The position numbers were made by a program, and so were the translations under genes. A stretch of 14,352 nt of DNA from CAWJHE01 sp964614855 (GTDB lineage Bacteria > Chloroflexota > Anaerolineae > Anaerolineales > UBA4823). The first letter of the stretch is position 1, and every line of letters begins with the position of its first letter. The stretch is taken from assembly GCA_964614855.1 (NCBI GenBank), contig CAZTMX010000066.1, forward strand, positions 1-14,352, in the 5' to 3' direction. Below are positions 7,295 to 14,352 of this stretch, piece by piece. The notes beneath the pieces were generated by a model that was given only the letters and a program-made list of their open reading frames with translations, was not told the origin of the DNA and did no database searches.

Positions 7295-7684
7295 ATGAGC
7301 CGCGGTTTGAACAAAGTCCTGATCATTGGACGCCTTGCTCGAGATCCAGAGATGCGTTATACCCCTTCCGGCAGACCGGTGACCACCTTCAGCGTGGGTA
7401 CCAGCCGGAGCTGGAATACATCGGATGGCGAACGGCGCACTGAAACTGAATGGTTCAATGTTGTCGCCTGGAGCAATCTGGCAGAGATATGCAAACAGTA
7501 CCTGTTAAAAGACCGCCTGGTGTATATCGAAGGCCGCTTACAGACACGCCACTGGGAAGACCAGGAGGGCAACAAACACTCCTTAACGGAAATTGTCGCC
7601 AACGAGATGATCATGCTGGATGAGCGGCGCGAAAGCAGCAGCCCAGCAGATGAACTTGAAGGCGAAGACGAGTTTCCATTTTAG
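7295..7684 (+). CDS. ssb: Single-stranded DNA-binding protein
   Basis: The 129-residue product has a single OB-fold over about residues 1-108. It begins MSRGLNKVLIIGRLARDPE and contains TEWFNVVAWSNLAE and RLVYIEGRLQTRHWEDQEG, all typical of SSB. A short acidic, Ser-rich linker leads to the C-terminal tip DEFPF, equivalent to the acidic tail ending in PF that recruits replication and repair partners. The linker is shorter than in Escherichia coli SSB (178 residues). It protects single-stranded DNA during replication, repair and recombination. Its place between rpsF and rpsR is the classical arrangement, and a small hairpin lies between ssb and rpsR. Confidence 0.97.
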   Translation: MSRGLNKVLIIGRLARDPEMRYTPSGRPVTTFSVGTSRSWNTSDGERRTETEWFNVVAWSNLAEICKQYLLKDRLVYIEGRLQTRHWEDQEGNKHSLTEIVANEMIMLDERRESSSPADELEGEDEFPF

Positions 7685-7700
7685 TCAGTGAATAGTTTTT

Positions 7701-7721
7701 TCCAGGGGAACCTGGATTTTT
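7701..7721 (+). terminator. Short hairpin with T-run between ssb and rpsR, possible attenuator
   Basis: TCCAGG (7701-7706) pairs with CCTGGA (7711-7716) around a GGAA (GNRA-type) tetraloop, and five T follow (7717-7721). This is a weak intrinsic-terminator shape just before the rpsR Shine-Dalgarno (7723-7727). It could trim readthrough or simply be an mRNA structure at the cistron boundary. Confidence 0.45.
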
Positions 7722-7734
7722 CAGGAGTAACCAA

Positions 7735-8001
7735 GTGAGTAACCAACCAAGTTCAAATGAAATGCAAGGCGGACGGCGCTTTTTTGCCCGCCCGCGCGAA
7801 TGCCAGTTTTGTACCGATAAATCTGCCACCATTGATTACAAGCAGGCGGAAGCTTTACGCCGCTTTGTATCGGATGACGGCAAGATCCGCCCGCGCCGCC
7901 AAACCGGCACCTGCGCCAAGCACCAACGTGAACTGGCTCGAGCCATCAAACGCGCTCGCCATATCGCGCTGCTGCCATTCGCAGGCGAAGTATTGCGATA
8001 A
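7735..8001 (+). CDS. rpsR: 30S ribosomal protein S18, Cys-containing form
   Basis: The 88-residue product is S18, which pairs with S6 on the 30S platform. Family blocks are IDYKQAEALRRFVSDDGKIRPRRQTGT and HQRELARAIKRARHIALLPF. It keeps a possible metal site: C23-x2-C26 near the N-terminus plus C60-x2-H63, the zinc-ribbon-like form that many S18 proteins have lost. Translation starts at GTG 7735, with AGGAG seven bases upstream and no better ATG. It is the third gene of the operon. rplI, often the next gene in this operon, is absent, and a parvulin gene follows after 102 bases. Confidence 0.97.
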   Translation: MSNQPSSNEMQGGRRFFARPRECQFCTDKSATIDYKQAEALRRFVSDDGKIRPRRQTGTCAKHQRELARAIKRARHIALLPFAGEVLR

Positions 8002-8023
8002 GTGTAGATTCTTCTAATCGGCT

Positions 8024-8058
8024 GCGGGGCACTGGTGGATTTCTCACCCATGCCCCGC
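8024..8058 (+). promoter_or_regulatory. Stable stem-loop between rpsR and the parvulin gene
   Basis: GCGGGGCA (8024-8031) and TGCCCCGC (8051-8058) form a perfect eight-pair GC-rich stem. A second, smaller hairpin follows: CGCAT (8065-8069) with ATGCG (8074-8078) around a CAAT loop. No T-run follows either, so they do not look like plain intrinsic terminators. They could stabilise or process the mRNA between the two cistrons. Confidence 0.5.
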
Positions 8059-8103
8059 GATTTGCGCATCAATATGCGGCGCAGCGATTGAGGATATAAG
8101 ATT

Positions 8104-9516
8104 ATGGCAAAGAACCCACGAAAACCCTTAACCCAAACCAAGAAGCACCTGGCGCGCATCGAGCGCGAAAAAAGACAGACACGTATTATCGTTACTGTCA
8201 GCCTTGTTGTGCTGGCGCTTGTTGTCCTGCTTGTTGGCTACGGTGTCCTGAACCAGACAGTGTTGAAGAGTATTCGCCCTGTGGCAATCGTGAACGGTGA
8301 GAGGATCTCCACCAGCGATTTCCATGGTGTGGTGCGATATTCTCGTTACTCCCTGGTGACAAATGCCGAACAAAATTACCAGTTTGCGCAATGGTTCGGC
8401 AGCGATGCAAACACCTTGATGAGCTTTGCATCCCAATTACAGCAAATCCAGGCGCAGCTGGTACCGAACAACATTGGCGAGCAAACGCTCAACCGCATGG
8501 TGGAGGATGTGCTTATCCGCCAGGAAGCAGAGCGGCGCGGTATCACCGTTACAGATCAAGAGATCGAGCAATCCTTGCAATCTGCCTTTCAGTTTTATCC
8601 GGACGGCACACCCACACCCACACCTACACTCGAGCCCATCCCAACATCGACACTTTCACCGCAACAGCTGACTCTGATCCCACCGACAGCCACGGCCACA
8701 ATCACTCCCACCCTGACCATCGAACCCGAAGTCACGCTCACCGCAGCTTTGACTGCTGAGCCCGAACCCACTGCAACCAGTACCAGCGAGCCAACTGATG
8801 TACCCACCGAGGTGGCAAACCCAACAGCCACCCTGGTTCTAACACCTTCAGCCACCCCCACCCCGTTCACCCAAGAGGGCTTCCAGGAACTGTACGACCA
8901 GACCATCGCCGATTTTGAAACCAAGTTCGAAATCCGCGAAAAAGACATCCGCTACATAATTGAAACACAGCTCCTGCGAGAGAAGGTCTTGAAGGCAGTC
9001 ATCGGCGAGCTTCCACGCACCAAAGAGCAGGTCTGGGCGCTGCACATCCTGGTAGCTGATGAAGCGACCGCCAACGAAGTGCTTGCAAAACTGGAAGCCG
9101 GTGAAGAGTGGGGCGCTCTTGCATCCCAATACTCCACCGATGCCAGCAACAAAGACAAGGGCGGCGACCTGGGTTGGTTTGGCAAAGGCCAGATGGTTGC
9201 TGAGTTCGAGACAGCGGCTTTTGCCCTGGGCGTTGGAGAAACCAGCCAGCCAGTGCAAACACAATTTGGCTATCACATCATCCGCGTCCTGGGTCATGAA
9301 GAACGCCCGATCAGCGACGATGAATACCAGAATGCGTTGAACATCGCGTTTGACGAGTGGTTGACCGCACAGCGAGACGCGGCAGAGGTCGAAATTCGCG
9401 ATACCTGGACCGAAGACCTCCCCACTGAACCTACCCTGTCCGCAGAGATTGAGGACTTCATCAACCAGGCGATGGCAGCTTCAAGCCAACAACAACAACT
9501 GCCCGTTGCGCCGTAA
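8104..9516 (+). CDS. Membrane-anchored parvulin-type peptidyl-prolyl cis-trans isomerase (PpiC/SurA-like)
   Basis: The 470-residue product probably assists folding of exported proteins outside the membrane. A basic N-terminus (1-27) precedes one hydrophobic segment (about 28-49), which suggests an N-in, C-out anchor. A SurA/PrsA-like helical region begins with IRPVAIVNGERIS. It is split by a low-complexity insert at about 169-256, very rich in Thr and Pro with repeated PTPT units, as often seen in exported Chloroflexota proteins. The parvulin domain (about 308-402) shows WALHILV, SQYSTDASNKDKGGDLGWFGKGQM, FALGVGETSQPVQTQFGYHIIRV. The C-terminal tail is helical and acidic and ends in a Gln-rich run. 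The start ATG has a GAGGA about nine bases upstream. It follows rpsR on the same strand and may be transcribed with it. Its client proteins are unknown. Confidence 0.9.
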   Translation: MAKNPRKPLTQTKKHLARIEREKRQTRIIVTVSLVVLALVVLLVGYGVLNQTVLKSIRPVAIVNGERISTSDFHGVVRYSRYSLVTNAEQNYQFAQWFGSDANTLMSFASQLQQIQAQLVPNNIGEQTLNRMVEDVLIRQEAERRGITVTDQEIEQSLQSAFQFYPDGTPTPTPTLEPIPTSTLSPQQLTLIPPTATATITPTLTIEPEVTLTAALTAEPEPTATSTSEPTDVPTEVANPTATLVLTPSATPTPFTQEGFQELYDQTIADFETKFEIREKDIRYIIETQLLREKVLKAVIGELPRTKEQVWALHILVADEATANEVLAKLEAGEEWGALASQYSTDASNKDKGGDLGWFGKGQMVAEFETAAFALGVGETSQPVQTQFGYHIIRVLGHEERPISDDEYQNALNIAFDEWLTAQRDAAEVEIRDTWTEDLPTEPTLSAEIEDFINQAMAASSQQQQLPVAP

Positions 9517-9537
9517 ATTTCTACTTTCTTTGTAATG

Positions 9538-9577
9538 AAAAGACCTGCTGAGTTAGCTTACCAGCAGGTCTTTTTTT
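9538..9577. terminator. Bidirectional intrinsic terminator between the parvulin gene and smc
   Basis: AGACCTGCTG (9541-9550) pairs perfectly with CAGCAGGTCT (9562-9571) around an 11-base loop. The stem is flanked by AAAA on the left and seven T on the right, extending it by three A-T pairs. It ends transcription from both convergent genes. Confidence 0.93.
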
Positions 9578-9607
9578 ACTTGCCGATTTTTGTTGGTGTA
9601 TCGAGAT

Positions 9608-12600
9608 CTAATCAGCTACCACTTTGCTCACCTCATCCAGCTTCAGGCTGAGCACCTGGCTGCTGGAATCCCGCCCCATGGTGACGCCGTAAATCACATC
9701 CGCCACCTGTACTGTGTTGCGGTTGTGGGTGACGATGACAAATTGCGTGTTCTGGCTGAGCTCTCGTAGAAGCTCGCGGAAACGGCCGACATTGGCTTCG
9801 TCGAGCATGGCATCCACTTCATCAAGCACACAGAATGGCGTTGGGGAAACCTTGAGCAGCGAGAAAATCAATGCCGTAGCGGTCAGGCTACGCTCGCCGC
9901 CGGAGAGCAGCGAAAGCCCCTGGGTGCGCCGTCCGGGCAGCCGGGCTTCGATGTCAATCCCCGAATTGGTCAAATCTTCGGGGTCTGTGAGCATCAGACG
10001 CGCCGACCCGCCGTCAAACAGGCGTGTAAAGATATCTTTGAATTCTGCTGCCACAGCATGAAAGGTTTTCAACAGCTCGCGCTCCATCAAGGTGTCCAGC
10101 TCGGCAATCACCTGGCGCACATCCGCTTCAGCATGCTGCAGGTCCGCAACTTGCTCGTTCATGGAGGTGAAGCGCTGACGCACCTCCAGGTATTCCGCCT
10201 GGGCTTCGGGGTTGATGGCGCCGATACGGCGCAGCTGCGCTCGCTGGCGCTTAATGGTTTCATCGATATCCGAGGATAGTTTCTGAATTTTTGGCAGCTG
10301 CTCCACCATGCCTTCCAAGGGCAGCGGCGTGGGTCCAGAAACCTGGTCCACATATTCAAAGGCAACGATGCCAAAATCATCTTCAATCCGGCGGCGCAGC
10401 GAATCCAGGGCTTCCTGGCGGCGAGCCAGGTTGATGCGCGTTTGGGCGTTGCTGTGTTCGGCGAAGTTGAGCGTTTGCCGGGCAGCTGCTTCTTCGGTCT
10501 CCAGAGCGGCGCTTTCCGTCTCCACCTGTGCCAGCGCAGTTTCTGCGGGCTCAATCTGTGCTTGCAGCTCTTTGATCGCTTCGCTCACCTGCACCTCTTC
10601 GGCATGTAAAGCAATCTTTGTCTGCTGAAAGGCTTCTAGCGATTGCTGTAAGACCCCACCTTGCGTCACAAGGGCTTGCTGGTTTTTTTCCCGGCGAGCA
10701 AGCGCAGCCTGGCGTTCCGTAAGGCGGGCGCGCGCATCGTTCAAAGCCTGTGCCGAGACAGCAGCCAGCGTGTTCCAATGCGCCAGGTTGGATTGGTGCT
10801 CATCCAGGCTGTTGGTTTCGAGCAAAGCAACGACTTCTCGCTGTTTTTCGCGCGCGCTCACAAAGAGACCTTGCAGCCCCGTCAACTCCTGGTTCAGCCT
10901 GGCGACCTCTGTTTCATCCGCAGCCATTTCTTTGCGCAAGGTCGCAAGCTGGTTTTCCTGCCATTGCGACTGGCGTTTCGCCTGCTCCAAGGCAGCCTCA
11001 GCCTGGTTTAGCGCAGCCGCGCTTTTATCGTGTTCTTTGCGTGCATTTTGCTGTGCCTGATTAAGCTGCTGTTCCTGCGACTGGTGTTCTTTCCATTCCT
11101 GCTCCATTTTTTGCAGCAGCTGCTCCAAACCGGCGACGGCAGCCGCGGTTTCACGTTTCTGAGAGGCAAGCTGTTCACGCTGCCGGTTACGTCCCAGCAG
11201 CGTCTGGCTACTGCCCTGCTCACCGGAGCCAAACAACTGCACCGGCCCGCTGGCATGAAAGACCTCGCCGCGCAGGGTCACCGCACGTGCGCCAGCCGGC
11301 TGGTTCTGCAGGGCACGCCGGGCGGATTTACGGTCGCGCGTGATCCAGGTATTGGCTAACAATGCCTGCAGCACCGGTTGGGTTTCAGGCGACGCCTGCA
11401 CCAGCTGCCATGCCAGACCCAAAATATCTGCATCCGCTTGAGGCGGTGCGACATGTATACCTTCTGCGCTCTTCGCCATATACTTCAAGGGCAGCAGGAC
11501 GCCCTTGCCGCTTTGCTGGATCAACATATCCAGGGCTTCTTCCGGGTCAGTATCCAGCACCACAGCATCCAGGTATTCACCCAGGGCAGCGCTGATCGCC
11601 AGCTCCAATTCAGCCGGAGCTTGCAAAAAGCGGCTGAACGCGCCCTTTGTTCCGCCCAGATGGTTTTTGCGTGCAGCGTCTAACAGGATACGCGTCCCGC
11701 TGGCATAACCGGTGAGCGAGGCTTCCGCCTGCTCCAACACCCCCAATTGTGCACTGATCTTTGCCAATTCTGCAGCCGCCGCGGCACGCTTTTCAGCCGC
11801 CTGGCGGCGTTCTTTTTCTATCCCCTGGGCGCGATGGTGGTGGGCTTCAAAGGCAGCCTGGGCTTCCTGGAGGGTTTTGCGGGTGCTTTCTTCAGCCTGG
11901 CGGGCTTGCTGCAAGCGCTTTTCCACGGCAGAAAATTCCGCACGCGTCTTTTCCAGGGCTTTTTCACCGTTTTCCAAAGCCTGCAGCGAGCGCTGGCGCT
12001 GTGCCTGCCGCTCCGAAAGGCGCGCCTGGTACTGTCCCTGGCGGCTGTTCAGGTTGGCAATCTCCTGGCGTGCCAGGCGCAGCTGGTCTTCGATTTCTTT
12101 GCGCTGCTGCTGGCGCTCTTCCAGCGCCTGGCGTGCGGAGGCAGCCTGCTGGCGAGAATCTGCCAGCTCCCCTTCCAGCCGTTCCACTTCCAACCCGGCG
12201 CTTTCTTGCCGCTCCTGGGCCAGGATCAGCTCCTGTTCGAGCTCGCTGGATTGCGTTTGTAAGCCAGACTGCTGCTCGAGGATGGCGCGCACCCGCTCCT
12301 CCGCCACTGCCAGATCGCGGTTGATCGCTTCGCGCCGGTTGTGGAATTTTGCCAGCTCGCGATGCCAATCGTTCAAACTCTGGCGCAGCGCCTGCACTTT
12401 CTGGCGCAAGGCAGACAGGCGCTCATCCAGTTTTGCCTGTTCCTTTTGGGCATTTTCTAGCCTGATTTCCTGCACGCGTGCTGCTTCATTCGCCTGCGCC
12501 AACTCAGCTTGCGAATTATGCCAGTGGTAACCATACCACTCGCGCAACATCTCCTGCAGGTCATTCTTGACCTGTTCGTATTCCTGGAAACGCTTTGCCT

Positions 12601-13228
12601 GGCGTTCCAGGCTGCGCAAGCGCGGCTGCAGCTCTGCCAGGATATCCTGGACACGTTCCAGGTTGCGGCGGGTGCTATCCAAGCGGCGTAAGGCTTCCTC
12701 GCGGCGGGCGCGGTGCAGCCCGATCCCAGCGGCTTCTTCGAAAAGGCGGCGGCGCTCCTCGGCTTTCAGAGAGAGCGCGGCATCGACCAACCCCTGGCCG
12801 ATTACGGTGTAGGTGCGCTCTGCCAGTCCGGATTGCGCCAGCAATTCCGACACATCTTTCAGACGCATGCGCTGCCCATTAATCTGGTACTCGTTCTGCC
12901 CGTCGCGATATGCCCGCCGGGTGATCGCCACTTCGCTGAAATCGATCGGCAGCCAGCCGTCGCTGTTATCAAAAGTGATCGACGCCAGCGCCATCCCAGC
13001 TCGCGGGCGGTTCTCCGAGCCGGAGAAGATCATGTCTTCGGTCTTCTTAGCTCGCAGCAGGCTGTAGGACTGCTCACCCAGCACCCAGCGCAAGCTGTCA
13101 GCGATATTGGATTTACCGCTGCCGTTGGGACCGACAATCGCCGTGACCGAATCTGAAAATTCAAACAAAGTGCGGTTAGCAAAGGTCTTATAACCGTGAA
13201 GTTCAAGAGATTTCAGGCGTGCTGGCAT
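9608..13228 (-). CDS. smc: Chromosome segregation protein SMC
   Basis: The 1206-residue product is a full-length SMC ATPase that dimerises and compacts chromosomal DNA, normally with ScpA and ScpB, which are not in this window. The N-terminal head has Walker A GPNGSGKS at residues 33-40. Long coiled coils rich in Glu, Gln, Ala and Arg occupy about 170-500 and 680-1030. Between them is the hinge (about 505-660), with GTKGAFSRFLQAP near 525 and AALGEYLDAVVLDTDPEEAL. The C-terminal head carries the ABC signature LSGGER at 1108-1113 and Walker B ending in VLDEVD at 1134-1139, then the THNRNT switch region. Length and order are normal. The ATG is eight bases after the rnc stop, with AGGAA eleven bases upstream, so it is very likely co-transcribed with rnc. 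The terminator at 9538-9577 follows. Confidence 0.98.
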   Translation of the reverse strand: MPARLKSLELHGYKTFANRTLFEFSDSVTAIVGPNGSGKSNIADSLRWVLGEQSYSLLRAKKTEDMIFSGSENRPRAGMALASITFDNSDGWLPIDFSEVAITRRAYRDGQNEYQINGQRMRLKDVSELLAQSGLAERTYTVIGQGLVDAALSLKAEERRRLFEEAAGIGLHRARREEALRRLDSTRRNLERVQDILAELQPRLRSLERQAKRFQEYEQVKNDLQEMLREWYGYHWHNSQAELAQANEAARVQEIRLENAQKEQAKLDERLSALRQKVQALRQSLNDWHRELAKFHNRREAINRDLAVAEERVRAILEQQSGLQTQSSELEQELILAQERQESAGLEVERLEGELADSRQQAASARQALEERQQQRKEIEDQLRLARQEIANLNSRQGQYQARLSERQAQRQRSLQALENGEKALEKTRAEFSAVEKRLQQARQAEESTRKTLQEAQAAFEAHHHRAQGIEKERRQAAEKRAAAAAELAKISAQLGVLEQAEASLTGYASGTRILLDAARKNHLGGTKGAFSRFLQAPAELELAISAALGEYLDAVVLDTDPEEALDMLIQQSGKGVLLPLKYMAKSAEGIHVAPPQADADILGLAWQLVQASPETQPVLQALLANTWITRDRKSARRALQNQPAGARAVTLRGEVFHASGPVQLFGSGEQGSSQTLLGRNRQREQLASQKRETAAAVAGLEQLLQKMEQEWKEHQSQEQQLNQAQQNARKEHDKSAAALNQAEAALEQAKRQSQWQENQLATLRKEMAADETEVARLNQELTGLQGLFVSAREKQREVVALLETNSLDEHQSNLAHWNTLAAVSAQALNDARARLTERQAALARREKNQQALVTQGGVLQQSLEAFQQTKIALHAEEVQVSEAIKELQAQIEPAETALAQVETESAALETEEAAARQTLNFAEHSNAQTRINLARRQEALDSLRRRIEDDFGIVAFEYVDQVSGPTPLPLEGMVEQLPKIQKLSSDIDETIKRQRAQLRRIGAINPEAQAEYLEVRQRFTSMNEQVADLQHAEADVRQVIAELDTLMERELLKTFHAVAAEFKDIFTRLFDGGSARLMLTDPEDLTNSGIDIEARLPGRRTQGLSLLSGGERSLTATALIFSLLKVSPTPFCVLDEVDAMLDEANVGRFRELLRELSQNTQFVIVTHNRNTVQVADVIYGVTMGRDSSSQVLSLKLDEVSKVVAD

Positions 13229-13236
13229 AGGATGGT

Positions 13237-13959
13237 TTATTCCTGTGAGAGGGTTTCTAACGCCGTGGAGGCGGCATTTTTAGCTGCGTTTTGTTTGCTG
13301 TGACCGCTGCCGCGCCCGATTACCTTGCTGTCGACCAACACTTCGACCTCAAAGGTCTTATCGTGTTCCGGTCCGCTGGTGCTGACGGTGCGGTAGAGCG
13401 GGGCAGGAAAGCCTCTGGCCTGAACAAGCTCCTGCAACAGGCTTTTTGCGTCCTTGTCGTTGTGCTCGCTGATAATGGTACGAACCGCTGGCCCCAGCAT
13501 GGGCTCGATAAAGCGCATCACTGCCGGCATGCCGGATTCGATATACAGGGCGCCCACCAGGGCTTCAAAGGCGCCGCACAACAGCGCATCGCGCTCCCTG
13601 CCGCCGGCGAGGCTCTCACCGCGTCCCAGGCGCATGGCGTCGCCCAGGCGGATGGCGCGGGCAAAATCCGCCAATTGCTCTGTGCGCACAAGACCGGAGC
13701 GCAGACGAGTGAGCTCGCCTTCTTTCATCTCTGGAAAGTGGTTGTACAGCCAGGCGCCCACCAGGAAGTCCAATACAGCATCGCCCAAAAACTCCAGGCG
13801 CTCATTGTCTTCCAGGGCTTCTTTGTATTCATTGACATAGGAACGGTGGGTCAACGCCCGGCTGACCAGGGCGTGGTTCTTGAACGGCAAATTGAGACGG
13901 ATAACGAATTGCTCAGGCGTCTCGGGACTGAGCTCTCCCTGGTCGGAAGTTTTGTTCAT
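13237..13959 (-). CDS. rnc: Ribonuclease III
   Basis: The 240-residue product is a double-strand-specific endoribonuclease involved in rRNA processing and mRNA turnover. The signature NERLEFLGDAVLDF is at residues 52-65, giving E53, E56 and D60 as equivalents of Escherichia coli E38, E41 and D45. E80 fits E65 and E132 fits the essential E117. The position of E. coli D114, three residues before E132, is Gly129 here, in LLCGAFEAL. A C-terminal dsRNA-binding domain (about 168-240) has the typical SLLQELVQARGFPAPLY start and GSGHSKQNAAKNAA ending. GGAGG lies six bases before the ATG, partly in the loop of a small hairpin. A promoter at 14083-14111 fits its position. smc follows after eight bases, a widely conserved pairing. 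Weakened metal binding is possible but inferred. Confidence 0.97.
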   Translation of the reverse strand: MNKTSDQGELSPETPEQFVIRLNLPFKNHALVSRALTHRSYVNEYKEALEDNERLEFLGDAVLDFLVGAWLYNHFPEMKEGELTRLRSGLVRTEQLADFARAIRLGDAMRLGRGESLAGGRERDALLCGAFEALVGALYIESGMPAVMRFIEPMLGPAVRTIISEHNDKDAKSLLQELVQARGFPAPLYRTVSTSGPEHDKTFEVEVLVDSKVIGRGSGHSKQNAAKNAASTALETLSQE

Positions 13960-13960
13960 A

Positions 13961-13977
13961 AGTTCCCTCCAGGAACT
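13961..13977 (-). promoter_or_regulatory. Hairpin overlapping the rnc ribosome-binding site
   Basis: In the mRNA, AGTTCC pairs perfectly with GGAACT around a TGGAG loop and ends one base before the rnc ATG. The Shine-Dalgarno GGAGG lies across the loop and the start of the 3' arm, so folding would partly mask it. Confidence 0.55.
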
Positions 13978-13980
13978 CAG

Positions 13981-14021
13981 GGAGCGCCAGACACCCCACT
14001 GTGTCGAGTGCCTGGCGTTCC
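13981..14021 (-). promoter_or_regulatory. Long stem-loop in the rnc leader
   Basis: In the mRNA, GGAACGCCAG and CTGGCGCTCC form a ten-position stem with one A-C mismatch. An inner GACAC/GTGTC stem can stack on it with a bulge. It lies between the predicted promoter and the rnc start, so it would be transcribed in the leader. A weaker hairpin (14024-14039) is next to it. Confidence 0.5.
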
Positions 14022-14082
14022 ATCAGTTCTGATGAATTGGTATTAAGATTAAAACCGGTTCTGTTTCTAACGATAGAGGTAA

Positions 14083-14111
14083 AGTATAAATGAAATGTGC
14101 TGGATGGACAA
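14083..14111 (-). promoter_or_regulatory. Candidate sigma70-type promoter for rnc-smc
   Basis: Read on the minus strand, TTGTCC (14111-14106) and TATACT (14088-14083) are separated by exactly 17 bases, with four of six and five of six consensus matches. Initiation near 14076 would give a leader of about 115-120 bases that contains the hairpins listed above. Confidence 0.55.
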
Positions 14112-14183
14112 GGATTAATGTTGCTGCACCTGGCAGGAAAATGCAAAACCAGGAAGAAACACCGGCCCAGATGCAAAGAAAAG
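14112..14183. other. Non-coding stretch with no recognised content
   Basis: This purine-rich stretch lies between the rnc promoter candidate and the tandem repeat. No reading frame, RNA gene or clear structure was found in it. Confidence 0.5.
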
Positions 14184-14331
14184 AAAATGGATGACAGGTT
14201 GCCGGAGCTGCGAAGATTTGAAAATGGATGGCAGGCCGGCAGAGGCGTGAAATTGGATGAAGGGATGGCAAGACAGCAGAGGCGTGAGATCGGATGGATG
14301 GATGGCAGGCCGTCTCCGGCGTACGCAGTTA
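14184..14331. repeat. Degenerate 37-bp tandem repeat, four copies
   Basis: Four head-to-tail units start at 14184, 14221, 14258 and 14295. A GATGGCAGG-like core recurs at 14190, 14227, 14264 and 14301, exactly 37 bases apart. The middle two units also share CAGCAGAGGCGTGA or a close variant. Because 37 is not a multiple of three, this is not a coding repeat, and there are no unique spacers as in CRISPR. The fourth unit diverges in its second half. Its function is unknown. Confidence 0.8.
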
Positions 14332-14349
14332 GGGCTGGTATTTCAGCCC
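14332..14349. repeat. Short perfect inverted repeat at the right edge
   Basis: GGGCTG (14332-14337) and CAGCCC (14344-14349) flank a six-base loop directly after the tandem repeat. It may belong to a larger element cut by the window edge. No T-run is visible. Confidence 0.5.
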
Positions 14350-14352
14350 CGA

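Noticed and set aside
8607..8870. CAC/ACC-rich run as a non-coding simple repeat
   Set aside because: It stays in frame with the parvulin gene and encodes the Thr-Pro linker. Frames on both sides are continuous with recognised domains.
11712..12530. A 272-codon plus-strand open frame inside smc
   Set aside because: It lies antisense to the coiled-coil region of smc. Its Ser/Arg/Cys/Trp-rich product is the usual antisense reading of Glu/Gln/Ala-rich codons, and the smc frame is certain.
13291..14046. A 251-codon plus-strand open frame over rnc
   Set aside because: It is antisense to rnc, which has all family motifs and a good ribosome-binding site. The antisense product matches no family I know.
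14184..14331. The tandem repeat as a CRISPR array
   Set aside because: Units are directly adjacent, diverged and lack unique spacers, and no cas gene is present.
14332..14352. Part of a tRNA or an intrinsic terminator at the right edge
   Set aside because: Only a six-pair inverted repeat is visible, with no T-run and no tRNA-like arms within the window.

Overview
The window looks like chromosomal core-genome DNA from a Chloroflexota bacterium, most likely class Anaerolineae. This assignment is inferred from protein style, not from a marker search. The clues are a class A penicillin-binding protein with a long Pro/Gln-rich cytoplasmic tail, a parvulin protein carrying a Thr-Pro-rich linker, an rpsF-ssb-rpsR operon without rplI directly behind it, and moderately high GC. 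No mobile element, phage gene or CRISPR array was seen. The gene content is mostly housekeeping, and the unusual signals are in regulation and in small details.

Layout. Positions 1-2993 (minus) hold a class A penicillin-binding protein running off the left edge. A divergent intergenic region (2994-3146) separates it from a plus-strand group: a six-hairpin-type glycosidase (3147-5525) followed by two adjacent DarA-type (cyclic di-AMP receptor, PII-like) genes (5589-5927 and 5938-6204). An AMMECR1-domain gene (6226-6795, minus) is convergent with that group. A second divergent intergenic region then leads into the plus-strand operon rpsF (6965-7252), ssb (7295-7684), rpsR (7735-8001) and a membrane-anchored parvulin peptidyl-prolyl isomerase (8104-9516). 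A strong bidirectional terminator (9538-9577) separates it from the convergent minus-strand pair rnc (13237-13959) and smc (9608-13228). The last ~310 bases are non-coding. They hold a good sigma70-like promoter for rnc, a structured leader and a 37-bp tandem repeat.

How the genes work together. The PBP builds peptidoglycan, and the parvulin protein probably helps fold exported proteins. rpsF, ssb and rpsR form the classical ribosome/replication operon, with hairpins in its leader and in both downstream gaps. rnc and smc form the widespread RNase III/chromosome condensation pair. The glycosidase and the two DarA-like genes may be one transcription unit, which would place a possible nucleotide-second-messenger sensor next to a carbohydrate enzyme.

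The observations most worth a second look are the tandem, unequal DarA paralogues beside a glycosidase, an RNase III whose usual third metal-binding Asp is Gly, a leader upstream of rnc with three hairpins (one holding the Shine-Dalgarno), and the exact 37-bp tandem repeat at the right end. No clearly new multi-gene defence or biosynthetic system is visible.
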